This document shows, one piece after another, positions 14,556-20,986 of a DNA stretch of 20,986 nucleotides. Below the pieces are notes generated by a model, which saw nothing but the letters and a program-made list of their open reading frames with translations, did no database searches and was not told the origin of the DNA. The translations under genes were made by a program, and so were the position numbers. The DNA is taken from assembly GCA_002068375.1 (NCBI GenBank), contig MVZL01000005.1, forward strand, positions 1-20,986, written 5' to 3'. Each line of letters starts with the position of its first letter. The first letter of the stretch is position 1. This stretch comes from Tenericutes bacterium ADurb.BinA155 (lineage in GTDB: Bacteria; Bacillota_I; Bacilli_A; RFN20; CAG-826).

Positions 14556-14999
14556 ATGAGTAACTTAACCAATCAATATGCGAATGGTCTCAATGATTTC
14601 GTTGAGGAGATGACGACGATCTTGCACGAAGGGGCCTTGCCGCTTTATCGGAGCCGTCATCGTTATCCGATCGATCAAGAGTCCTTATATTTAGTCGCGC
14701 TTGAGGCGACCGCTTTCTACGATCGTTATATGGGGCTAGTTCCGACGACGGAACAAGTAAGCCGAGTCTTACCGGAAGAAGGATCCTATCAGCTCGTTCA
14801 AGCCGCCTACGAGCGTTACGAGGGTAGCCAGCAGGTCGCGGTTAATGGCTATTGCCAGAAGATCAATTCCATCATCGACGGGGCGGCTCTCCGCAAAGCG
14901 GAGACTGCCTTTGTCATCACCCCAGATTACCGGTCTTTTTCGTCCAGGATTTTGGAATATCTTCGGAACAAAAAGACCAAGGTTCTAACAAATTTATAA
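14556..14999 (+). CDS. Hypothetical protein, unrecognised
   Basis: This 147-residue, soluble, mostly helical protein has no signal peptide or membrane helix. The ATG at 14556 follows a strong A/G-rich SD (AAGGTGGAGGG); an upstream GTG at 14544 lies inside that SD and is rejected. It is moderately acidic in the middle and basic at the C-terminus (LRNKKTKVL). A conserved-looking stretch is RYPIDQESLYLVALEATAFYD (about 35-55), but I cannot tie it to a family. It is transcribed divergently from the fRMsr gene across a 75 nt gap, and lies just upstream of the hsp20 promoter. No terminator is visible after it. Confidence 0.7.
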   Translation: MSNLTNQYANGLNDFVEEMTTILHEGALPLYRSRHRYPIDQESLYLVALEATAFYDRYMGLVPTTEQVSRVLPEEGSYQLVQAAYERYEGSQQVAVNGYCQKINSIIDGAALRKAETAFVITPDYRSFSSRILEYLRNKKTKVLTNL

Positions 15000-15037
15000 A
15001 AATATTTATTCGATGAAATCTAGCTTATCTCAAATTA

Positions 15038-15064
15038 TTAGCACTCAACACTTGACAGTGCTAG
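15038..15064 (+). promoter_or_regulatory. CIRCE element 1 (HrcA operator)
   Basis: TTAGCACTC-N9-CAGTGCTAG matches the CIRCE consensus TTAGCACTC-N9-GAGTGCTAA at 16 of 18 arm positions, with the exact 9 nt spacer. It contains the TTGACA -35 of hsp20, so bound HrcA would block polymerase. Confidence 0.88.
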
Positions 15065-15079
15065 ATAGGCGACTATCAT
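15052..15079 (+). promoter_or_regulatory. hsp20 promoter
   Basis: TTGACA (15052-15057), 16 nt spacer and TATCAT (15074-15079) make a good housekeeping sigma promoter. The start should fall near 15086, inside the second CIRCE element. Confidence 0.8.
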
Positions 15080-15083
15080 AGAG

Positions 15084-15110
15084 TTAGCACTTGGAACGAT
15101 AGAGTGCTAA
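15084..15110 (+). promoter_or_regulatory. CIRCE element 2 (HrcA operator)
   Basis: TTAGCACTT-N9-GAGTGCTAA matches the CIRCE consensus at 17 of 18 arm positions. It covers the predicted transcription start and ends 3 nt before the SD, so it would also form a hairpin in the mRNA leader. Confidence 0.92.
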
Positions 15111-15127
15111 CACAGGAGGAAAACCTT

Positions 15128-15559
15128 ATGAATCGTCAACTAGAAAATCGCAACAATGAAAGCGTCGGATTCCTTGATCCGTTCTTCGATGCCTTCTTCG
15201 GAAACGAAGAGGATAAGAACTTCGGAGTGTTGGCCATGAAGACCGATATCAAAGAAGACGAAAAGAACTATGAAATGGATGTGGAGCTTCCGGGCTTCGA
15301 CAAGAAAGACATCTCCCTTAATATGAAGGATGGCTATCTTACCGTGAGCGCGAAGGTTGACCGTAACCTTAACGAAAAAGAGAAGAAAGGTTACATCCAT
15401 CGTGAGCGTTTCTCTGGGATGAGCACCCGTTCCTATTACGTCGGCGATGTCGATGAGAAGAGCATCAAGGCCGCCTATAAAGATGGCGTCCTCGCGATCA
15501 CCTTCCCGAAAGATAGCGTCAAGGCGGTTGAAGACAAGCATTCCATTGCCATCGAATAA
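15128..15559 (+). CDS. hsp20: Small heat shock protein Hsp20 (alpha-crystallin domain)
   Basis: This 143-residue cytoplasmic holdase chaperone binds unfolding proteins during heat stress. A short aromatic N-terminal arm (FLDPFFDAFFG) is followed by an alpha-crystallin domain at about 40-130, with the diagnostic VELPGFDKKDISL, GYLTVSA and AYKDGVLAITFPK stretches, and a C-terminal I-x-I motif (SIAIE) that would dock neighbouring subunits. The ATG at 15128 is chosen because it follows an AGGAGGA SD by 7 nt; an in-frame GTG at 15104 lies inside CIRCE 2 and upstream of the SD. Two CIRCE elements indicate heat-inducible control by HrcA, which is not encoded in this window. A terminator follows, so it is monocistronic. 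Confidence 0.95.
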   Translation: MNRQLENRNNESVGFLDPFFDAFFGNEEDKNFGVLAMKTDIKEDEKNYEMDVELPGFDKKDISLNMKDGYLTVSAKVDRNLNEKEKKGYIHRERFSGMSTRSYYVGDVDEKSIKAAYKDGVLAITFPKDSVKAVEDKHSIAIE

Positions 15560-15580
15560 CATCCGATAGCAGTGCGGCTA

Positions 15581-15611
15581 GGAGAAGTGTTATGGGCACT
15601 TCTCCTTTTTT
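15581..15611 (+). terminator. Intrinsic terminator of hsp20
   Basis: GGAGAAGTG (15581-15589) and CACTTCTCC (15597-15605) form a 9 bp perfect stem with a 7 nt loop, followed by six T. Confidence 0.92.
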
Positions 15612-15623
15612 GATGCGTCTGAG

Positions 15624-15651
15624 TGGACTTCGCCCTACGAAAGACTAAGAT
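15624..15651 (+). promoter_or_regulatory. Possible promoter of the copper operon
   Basis: TGGACT (15624-15629) and TAAGAT (15646-15651) are spaced 16 nt apart. Each is imperfect. The start would fall at about 15658, the first base of the CsoR-type operator, which supports the placement. Confidence 0.4.
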
Positions 15652-15657
15652 TAGAGC

Positions 15658-15674
15658 ATACCCCTAGGGGGTAT
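15658..15674 (+). promoter_or_regulatory. CsoR-type operator of the copper operon
   Basis: ATACCCCTAGGGGGTAT is an almost perfect inverted repeat of the kind bound by Cu(I)-sensing CsoR in Firmicutes. It lies 2 nt before the copA ATG, and its right arm (GGGGG) is also the only SD-like stretch. Apo-CsoR from the last gene of the operon is the expected ligand. Confidence 0.85.
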
Positions 15675-15676
15675 TT

Positions 15677-17977
15677 ATGAAAAAGAAATTCAATGTTACT
15701 GGAATGAGCTGCGCCGCCTGCCAGGCAAACGTCACCCGCGCGGTCGATAAAGTCGAGGGGGTAACTTCGGCGAATGTTTCCCTGTTAGGCAAGTCGATGG
15801 TCGTTGATTTTGATGAGACCAAAACCGATGAGTCTAAGATCATCGCCGCGGTCGGTTCCGCCGGCTATGGTGCCAGCCCTTACGTCAATCAGTCGATCAA
15901 AGCCATCCAAGAACAGAAAAAGCGAGATTTGCGGAAAAAAAGGTCGAAATTGCTGATTTCTTTTATCTTCCTTGTCTTGCTCCTTTTCGTCTCGATGGGC
16001 GGGATGATCGCGATGAATTACGGGTGGCCAAATCACCAAGACTCCTCCTATCCTTTGATCGTCTTTTTAGAGATCACCCTTGAGATCCTTTTCGTTACCC
16101 CGATCATCGTCATCAACTTTCATTATTTCATCTCGGGGTATAAGGCCCTTTTCAAAGCCCATCCCAATATGGATTCCTTGGTGGCTTTGGGAAGTACCGT
16201 TTCCCTCCTTTATGGTTTATTTGCCTACATCATGATTATTGTGGGCTGGGCGCTGGACGACCACGCGATGGTTATGGCCTACGCGATGAACATCTACATC
16301 GAATCGGCTGGAACGATTCTCTTCTTTGTTTCGCTAGGAAAGTATTTTGAAAACAAAGCGACCAATAAGACGACAGCCTCGATCGCCGAGCTCATGTCAC
16401 TCACCCCGGATACGGCGTATCGGGTTCAAGGCTCCACCATCGAAGAAGTACCGACTGGATCCCTTGAAGTGGGCGATATCGTTCTAGTAAAACCGGGTGA
16501 AGCCATTCCAACGGATGGAATCCTTTCCGAAGGCTATGCCAATATTGACGAATCCTTACTCACCGGCGAATCTTTGCCTGTTTATAAAAAGGTGGGGGAC
16601 CGAGTGATTGGCGGAAGTCTGAACAAGACCGGGTCCTTCCAATTCAAAGTGACCTCCGTTGGCAAAGACACGACGATGAGCAAGATCGTTGCTCTCGTCG
16701 AACAAGCGAGCGAATCCAAGGCTCCGATTGCCCGCTTGGCTGACAAAATTTCCTTGGTTTTCGTTCCGACCGTGATCCTTATTTCCTTGATTACTTTCAC
16801 GGCGTGGATGCTGATTACTGGACTTTCAGGCAGCCTCAACATTTCCCTGTCGATTCAGTTAGCAATCTCGGTTCTCGTGATCTCGTGCCCCTGTGCTTTA
16901 GGCCTTGCGACTCCGGTTGCCATCATGGTTGGAACCGGAAAAGGCGCCGAGAATGGAATCCTCATCAAATCCGCTGAAGCTTTCGAACTCATGGAAAAAG
17001 CCGATTACGTTCTCTTTGATAAAACCGGAACTTTGACGACCGGCGAAATGACCTTTCATCAAATCAAGGTTTTCGCGGGGGACGAAGATGGGATTTTAAA
17101 AAATGTGGCGGCGGTGGAGTCGCTCTCCGAACATCCTCTTTCCAAGGCGATTGTTGCCGAAGCGAAACGTCGGGGCTTAACTTTCAAGGCTTCGAAAGAT
17201 TTTGTTTATGAACCGGGCTTAGGCGTCAAAGGCAATGGCTATCTCATTGGTAACAAAGCGATGATGGCCGCGGCCCAGGTCAGCCTCGGCCTCGCGAACA
17301 TGGTCCTGGTCGATGCTTCATTACAAGGCGATACCGCTCTCTATGTCGCTAAAGCGGGAAAACTACTCGCTATCATTTCAATCGGAGACGAACTCAAACC
17401 CCATAGCGTTTCGGCAGTGGCGACCTTAAGGAAACTCGGGAAAAAGGTTGCTCTCGTGACAGGCGATAACAAAGACACGGCCCGCGCGATTTCAGAAAAA
17501 CTGGGAATCGATGAAGTCTATTCGGAAGTCTTACCTAATCAAAAAGAAGCCATTGTTTCCCAGCTTCAATCCCAAGGGTTCAAAGTCGCCTTTGTGGGCG
17601 ATGGCGTGAATGACGCCCCCTCGTTAACGAAGGCCGACATTGGAATCGCGATTGGTGCGGGCAGCGATATTGCCATTGATTCGGCAGATATCATTCTTGT
17701 TCATAGCGACCCCCTCGATGTCGTTTCTTCAATTGAACTATCCCATGCGGTCGTGAAAAACATCAAAGAGAACCTGCTCTGGGCTTTCTTTTATAACGTG
17801 ATCTTAATTCCTTTAGCTGCGGGCGTTCTTTATAACGTCCAGGTCTCATGGGGCCATTTCATCTTGACCCCGACCATCGCTTCGATTGCGATGTCCTTAA
17901 GCTCGGTAACGGTAGTCTTAAATGCCTTAAGGCTCCGGTTATTTAAGAGAAAAGTCTTAGAAAAGGAGGCCAAATAA
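15677..17977 (+). CDS. copA: Cu(I)-exporting P1B-type ATPase CopA
   Basis: This 766-residue membrane ATPase pumps Cu(I) out of the cytoplasm. One N-terminal HMA domain (1-70) carries the MSCAAC metal site (Cys12, Cys15). Four helices (about 91-112, 125-148, 168-190, 197-221) precede the actuator domain with TGES (296-299). The metal-channel motif is CPC (404-406). The phosphorylation site is DKTGT, Asp448; the nucleotide domain has His-Pro at 486-487; and GDGVND lies at 641-646. The last two helices carry YN (706-707) and MSLSS (739-743), which with CPC identify the Cu(I)-specific P1B-1 group. All catalytic residues are present and the length is normal for a one-HMA CopA. It is the first gene of a copper operon, 1 nt from copZ. 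Confidence 0.97.
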   Translation: MKKKFNVTGMSCAACQANVTRAVDKVEGVTSANVSLLGKSMVVDFDETKTDESKIIAAVGSAGYGASPYVNQSIKAIQEQKKRDLRKKRSKLLISFIFLVLLLFVSMGGMIAMNYGWPNHQDSSYPLIVFLEITLEILFVTPIIVINFHYFISGYKALFKAHPNMDSLVALGSTVSLLYGLFAYIMIIVGWALDDHAMVMAYAMNIYIESAGTILFFVSLGKYFENKATNKTTASIAELMSLTPDTAYRVQGSTIEEVPTGSLEVGDIVLVKPGEAIPTDGILSEGYANIDESLLTGESLPVYKKVGDRVIGGSLNKTGSFQFKVTSVGKDTTMSKIVALVEQASESKAPIARLADKISLVFVPTVILISLITFTAWMLITGLSGSLNISLSIQLAISVLVISCPCALGLATPVAIMVGTGKGAENGILIKSAEAFELMEKADYVLFDKTGTLTTGEMTFHQIKVFAGDEDGILKNVAAVESLSEHPLSKAIVAEAKRRGLTFKASKDFVYEPGLGVKGNGYLIGNKAMMAAAQVSLGLANMVLVDASLQGDTALYVAKAGKLLAIISIGDELKPHSVSAVATLRKLGKKVALVTGDNKDTARAISEKLGIDEVYSEVLPNQKEAIVSQLQSQGFKVAFVGDGVNDAPSLTKADIGIAIGAGSDIAIDSADIILVHSDPLDVVSSIELSHAVVKNIKENLLWAFFYNVILIPLAAGVLYNVQVSWGHFILTPTIASIAMSLSSVTVVLNALRLRLFKRKVLEKEAK

Positions 17978-17978
17978 A

Positions 17979-18194
17979 ATGGCTCAAAAACAAGTCGTGT
18001 CGATCGAAGGGATGATGTGCGAAGGCTGCGCGCGGCGGGTGACGGCCGCTCTCAAAGCCTTACCGGGAGTTAAAGACGTCAAAGTCTCGCTTTCGGATAA
18101 GGACGCCGTCTTAAAAGTCAATGCTCCCTTAGACGAAGCTACCTACAAAAAGGCAATCGAAGACGCCGGCTATACCTTTGTGAAGGTTGACTGA
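17979..18194 (+). CDS. copZ: Copper chaperone CopZ
   Basis: This 71-residue single HMA domain has the Cu(I) site MMCEGC (Cys14, Cys17) after the first strand, and the usual beta-alpha-beta-beta-alpha-beta pattern ending in GYTFVKVD. It binds Cu(I) in the cytoplasm and hands it to CopA or CsoR. A strong AGGAGG SD (17964-17969) lies inside the end of copA, 9 nt before the ATG. The gene sits between copA and csoR. Confidence 0.95.
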   Translation: MAQKQVVSIEGMMCEGCARRVTAALKALPGVKDVKVSLSDKDAVLKVNAPLDEATYKKAIEDAGYTFVKVD

Positions 18195-18195
18195 T

Positions 18196-18459
18196 ATGAA
18201 GGCCGATCACGCCAAAGTCAAACGCCAACTTTCGATTGCAAAAGGTCAACTTGACGGCATTAGCAAGATGGTCGACCAAGATGCTTACTGCATTGATGTG
18301 TCGAACCAATTGTTGGCGACCATCGCGCTTCTTAAGCGGGTCAACAACATGGTGATTTCCGCTCACCTCGCGAGCTGCGTGAAAAACGCGAAAGACGGAG
18401 CCGATCTCGATGCTAAACTTCTAGAAATCGATGAGATTTTGAAACGGATGAGCGACTAA
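18196..18459 (+). CDS. csoR: Copper-sensing transcriptional repressor CsoR
   Basis: This 87-residue all-helical repressor is of the CsoR/DUF156 family. The Cu(I) ligands of M. tuberculosis CsoR (Cys36, His61, Cys65) align with Cys32, His57 and Cys61 at identical spacing, and the accessory Tyr35 and Glu81 with Tyr31 and Glu77, so copper sensing, rather than persulfide or formaldehyde sensing, is favoured. The N-terminal DNA-contact residues include KRQLSIAKGQ. The ATG at 18196 is one base after the copZ stop, with a GAAGG SD inside copZ; an in-frame TTG at 18187 is less likely. Copper binding would release the operator at 15658 and derepress copA, copZ and csoR itself. Confidence 0.94.
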   Translation: MKADHAKVKRQLSIAKGQLDGISKMVDQDAYCIDVSNQLLATIALLKRVNNMVISAHLASCVKNAKDGADLDAKLLEIDEILKRMSD

Positions 18460-18509
18460 AAAACGAGGGGCGTGTCATCGTTAACGGTGATTCCCCTCGT
18501 TTTCTTTTT
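18460..18509. terminator. Bidirectional terminator between csoR and the M24 peptidase gene
   Basis: AAAACGAGGGG (18460-18470) pairs with CCCCTCGTTTT (18493-18503). Inside, TCATCG and CGGTGA add a second stem with one G-U pair around TTAA. T-rich DNA follows on both strands, so the hairpin can end both convergent transcripts. Confidence 0.88.
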
Positions 18510-19689
18510 ACTTTAGAATCGGGATGATGCTGTCTTGAAGTCCCGCGACCACAACGGCTTGATGGTTCAGAATATGGAGATTGGTTTCGCTCCGTACCCC
18601 GAAGTCGGGGGCGTAGATCCCCGGTTCATCGGAGAAGCTCGTTCCCTCAATGAGGCAACGGGTATCGCGCGACTCATAATCATCGAGATTCGCGCCAGGT
18701 CCGTGCGGGGAAACATCGACCGCGATATTGTGACCGACCCGGTGAATGAAGTAGTCCCCATAGCCGGCCTCGCTAATGACCTTGCGGGCTACGTCATCGG
18801 CTTCATAGGCCTGAACTTTCCGTAACGGGATCTCTTTCTTTAAGAAGGCAATTACGGCGTCACGAGCCGCTTTCACGATGGCGAATCGTTTCGAATACAC
18901 TTCTGGGATCTCACTTCCAACATAACCCATCCAAGTGATATCGGCATAGACGCCTTCCGGATCGTCCATCTTCGCCCAGATATCAATGAGCACTAAGTCG
19001 CCTTTATGAATCTTCGAATGCGATTCCGCGGTGGGGGTGTAGTGAGGGTTTGAGGCATTCTGTCCAATTGCAACGAGAGGAGGATCGTCGTAAACCATCC
19101 CTTCTTCATGGAAGCGATCGCTGATGAACTTTTGGATTTCAAGTTCATCGGTTTCGCCATTCTTGAGAATCAATTCTTTGATTTTAGCGAAGGCTTCATC
19201 TTTGATTTGAAGGGTTAGTTTATCGGCTTGGAGTTGAAGTTTATAGGCCCGAGGAGAATAGACGGCGGTGAGCTGCTGGAGCACATCGGCGCTTGAGCGG
19301 ACTTCGAGACCGAGGGATTTCACATAATCCACTGAGCCGTAGTCGGCAAGCGATACCCGCGGAAGCAAGCCTTTATCCGAAACATCCATTAAGACCATCC
19401 GATAGGAAGCAAAAGCTTGCTTCTCGAGATCCAGCATTTCCCGCCAAGTCTTATAGACTTTGAGATCGAAATGATTCTTTGTTTCGGGATCGCTCAAATA
19501 AACCGTATCGATGATGTGACAGATGAGATAGGGCTTTCCGGTCTTCGGAAGGACCAAAAAGATTTTGCGAGTCAGCATCTTATCGCCCAATAAACGGACT
19601 AAGGTCGGATTTCGGTTCTCGTAATCCACCATGATCCAAGCATCCGCGGCTTGTTCGGCCACGATCTTTTGAATTTCTACTAATTGCAT
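18508..19689 (-). CDS. M24 family aminopeptidase (Xaa-Pro peptidase-like)
   Basis: This is a 393-residue cytoplasmic metallopeptidase of the M24 pita-bread family. Residues 1-135 form a creatinase-N-like domain; the catalytic domain follows from about 150. The dinuclear metal ligands are all visible: Asp236 (LIDIW), Asp250 (ADITW), His320 (VGHNIA), Glu355 (DEPGIY) and Glu368 (RSETN); supporting His residues are at 216 and 329. This fits removal of an N-terminal residue before Pro, or cleavage of Xaa-Pro dipeptides, which would suit the last step in using imported peptides. The ATG at 19689 is preferred over an in-frame GTG at 19716 because a GAGG SD lies 7 nt upstream and a TATACT -10 overlaps the longer version. 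PepP, PepQ and related paralogs cannot be told apart here. Confidence 0.88.
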   Translation of the reverse strand: MQLVEIQKIVAEQAADAWIMVDYENRNPTLVRLLGDKMLTRKIFLVLPKTGKPYLICHIIDTVYLSDPETKNHFDLKVYKTWREMLDLEKQAFASYRMVLMDVSDKGLLPRVSLADYGSVDYVKSLGLEVRSSADVLQQLTAVYSPRAYKLQLQADKLTLQIKDEAFAKIKELILKNGETDELEIQKFISDRFHEEGMVYDDPPLVAIGQNASNPHYTPTAESHSKIHKGDLVLIDIWAKMDDPEGVYADITWMGYVGSEIPEVYSKRFAIVKAARDAVIAFLKKEIPLRKVQAYEADDVARKVISEAGYGDYFIHRVGHNIAVDVSPHGPGANLDDYESRDTRCLIEGTSFSDEPGIYAPDFGVRSETNLHILNHQAVVVAGLQDSIIPILK

Positions 19690-19706
19690 ACGTTTGCCTC
19701 GCGGTA

Positions 19707-19712
19707 AGTATA
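19707..19712 (-). promoter_or_regulatory. -10 element of the M24 peptidase gene
   Basis: Read on the minus strand, TATACT lies 17 nt before the ATG, leaving room for a short leader with a GAGG SD. No good -35 was found. Confidence 0.4.
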
Positions 19713-19742
19713 ACACGGGCGCACCACCCTCTTATTTTAATG

Positions 19743-19748
19743 TAAAAT
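19743..19748 (+). promoter_or_regulatory. -10 element of the GH2 gene, 6 nt before the ATG
   Basis: TAAAAT ends 6 nt before the ATG at 19755, so the expected transcript starts at the ATG. No SD is present and no convincing -35 was found. Confidence 0.45.
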
Positions 19749-19754
19749 ATCTAT

Positions 19755-20986
19755 ATGAAGTTGAGTCTGGAAGGCCGTCATCTCGACCGCGAACATCCGC
19801 TTCCGGAATATCCGACCCCGCAATTTAAGCGTGACTCTTATATCTGCTTAAACGGGATTTGGGATTTTGCTTTGGACCAATCCAAAGCCCTTCCAAGCGA
19901 TTACCCCAATCAAATTATTGTCCCGTTTGCCGTGGAAACTCCTCTATCTGAAATCCACCGCCGCGTCGGTCCTAACGATGTGATGCATTATCGGAGAACC
20001 GTTACGATCCCCGCAGGTTTTAACCGCGGAAGGATCCTTCTTCATTTTGAAGCTGTGGACCAAATTTGCGATGTCTATTTGAACCGGGTCAAAATTTGCC
20101 ACCATGAGGGCGGCTATCTTCCCTTTACCGTCGATCTCATGGAGCTTCACGCTGGGGAGAACGTTCTTCAAGTCGAAGTCATGGATAATACCGATGGCGG
20201 ACTCTACGCTCGCGGCAAGCAAACGAATAAAAATGAGGGAATTTGGTATACACCTACCTCGGGGATTTGGCAGACGGTCTGGCTGGAGTCGGTGCCGACC
20301 CAAGTCATCCGCTCTCTTCGTTTAACCCCGGATTTCGACAACAAGATTCTCAAAGTCAACGCGGACTTCGAAGGCAAGATTCAAAATGCGGTGGCGGAGG
20401 TGAGCCACGGCGGTCATTTCATCGCGAAGGTCCTCCTCGATAACCGGGGCAGCGGTATCGTCGACTTGCACACTAATTTCACGGCATGGACTCCGGATAA
20501 TCCTTACCTTTATGACCTCAAAGTTTCCATCAACGAAGATGTGATTTCCTCCTATTTTGCCATGCGAAAATGCTCGATGATGGATTGGCACGGTTTTAAG
20601 GTCTTTGCCCTCAATAACCAACCTCTTTATTTAAAAGGGATCCTTGATCAAGGCTATTTCCCTGGGGGCGGGCTTACTCCTCCGACCGATCAGGCGATCG
20701 TGAATGATCTCCGGATGGTCCAAGGCATGGGTTTCAATATGATTCGCAAACACATCAAAATCGAACCGATGATTTGGTATCACCATTGCGACCAAATGGG
20801 CTTATTGGTTGATCAAGACTTCGTGTGCGGCGGCGCTCCTTATAAAAAACGTTTAATCTATCTCGCTCCATTTTTCCATTTTCACTTCGATGACAAAAAG
20901 CCCTCGGTCATTCAAGACTTGGGCCGGATTGCTCCGAAGTCCCGCTCCAACTTTTATGAGGAAGTCGCGGGAACGGTCCAGCGGCT
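19755..20986 (+). CDS. Glycoside hydrolase family 2 protein, 3' truncated by window edge
   Basis: The frame is open from the ATG at 19755 to the right edge, giving 410 complete codons. Residues about 10-180 form the GH2 sugar-binding jelly-roll domain, recognisable by HPLPEYPTPQF, LNGIWDFAL, FEAVDQICDVYLN, GGYLPF and a GIWYTPTSGIWQTVWLE stretch. Residues about 185-285 fit the immunoglobulin-like GH2 domain, ending in WTPDNPYLYDL. From about 290 the catalytic TIM barrel begins (LYLKGILDQGYFPGG, then GFNMIRKHIKIEPMIWYHHCDQMGLLVDQDF). The acid/base and nucleophile Glu residues would lie beyond the window. There is no signal peptide, so a cytoplasmic exo-glycosidase such as a beta-galactosidase or beta-glucuronidase is likely; substrate is not determined. 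The start lacks an SD and lies 6 nt after a -10-like hexamer. Confidence 0.9.
   Translation, partial: MKLSLEGRHLDREHPLPEYPTPQFKRDSYICLNGIWDFALDQSKALPSDYPNQIIVPFAVETPLSEIHRRVGPNDVMHYRRTVTIPAGFNRGRILLHFEAVDQICDVYLNRVKICHHEGGYLPFTVDLMELHAGENVLQVEVMDNTDGGLYARGKQTNKNEGIWYTPTSGIWQTVWLESVPTQVIRSLRLTPDFDNKILKVNADFEGKIQNAVAEVSHGGHFIAKVLLDNRGSGIVDLHTNFTAWTPDNPYLYDLKVSINEDVISSYFAMRKCSMMDWHGFKVFALNNQPLYLKGILDQGYFPGGGLTPPTDQAIVNDLRMVQGMGFNMIRKHIKIEPMIWYHHCDQMGLLVDQDFVCGGAPYKKRLIYLAPFFHFHFDDKKPSVIQDLGRIAPKSRSNFYEEVAGTVQR

Noticed and set aside
15104..15127. GTG start for hsp20
   Set aside because: It lies inside the second CIRCE element and upstream of the AGGAGGA SD that serves the ATG at 15128.
1..20986. 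Mycoplasma-type genetic code (TGA as Trp)
   Set aside because: TGA occurs only at gene ends and all clear Trp positions are TGG, so code 11 applies.
1..20986. Mobile elements, CRISPR arrays, rRNA or tRNA genes
   Set aside because: No transposase or integrase motifs, regularly spaced repeats or recognisable RNA genes were seen on either strand.

Overview
The window looks like chromosome from an uncultured, low-biomass-type Bacilli lineage related to the Mollicutes and Erysipelotrichia, of the kind common in gut samples. The evidence is indirect: lipoproteins with a Cys followed by Ser-rich linkers, an Opp importer whose subunits are enlarged in a Mollicutes-like way, Firmicutes-type control elements (CIRCE, a cre-like site, a CsoR operator), a DUF3899-like protein, and A/G-rich ribosome binding sites. 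Base composition is roughly balanced. TGA is used only as a stop (for example in oppD, oppC and copZ) and Trp is TGG, so this is genetic code 11 and not a Mycoplasma or Spiroplasma. No mobile element, RNA gene or CRISPR array was seen.

Layout. Positions 1-1000 hold the 3' part of a membrane protein gene and a DUF3899-like gene. Positions 1034-12929 form one large transport unit: a cre-like site and promoter, oppA (substrate-binding lipoprotein), an intergenic array of RNA hairpins, then oppB-oppC-oppD-oppF and a secreted M6-like metallopeptidase lipoprotein, packed with 1-5 nt gaps or a 4 nt overlap and closed by a strong terminator. The simplest reading is a surface machine that cuts proteins outside the cell and imports the peptides. 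OppC carries about 345 extra residues in its first external loop, and OppD and OppF carry long charged helical insertions at two different places.

Positions 12954-14999 hold small independent genes: a four-helix membrane protein, a YbaK/EbsC tRNA-editing deacylase, a GAF-type free methionine-R-sulfoxide reductase on the other strand that lacks the usual resolving Cys, and an unrecognised protein. Positions 15038-15611 hold an Hsp20 gene under two CIRCE elements. Positions 15624-18509 hold a copper-resistance operon, copA-copZ-csoR, behind a CsoR-type operator. An M24 peptidase gene runs on the minus strand (18508-19689) and shares a bidirectional terminator with csoR. Divergent from it, a family 2 glycoside hydrolase gene starts at 19755 and runs off the right edge.

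Three genes (13568, 14480 minus, 19755) have a -10-like hexamer 6-9 nt before the ATG and no ribosome binding site, which suggests leaderless transcripts beside ordinary SD-led genes.
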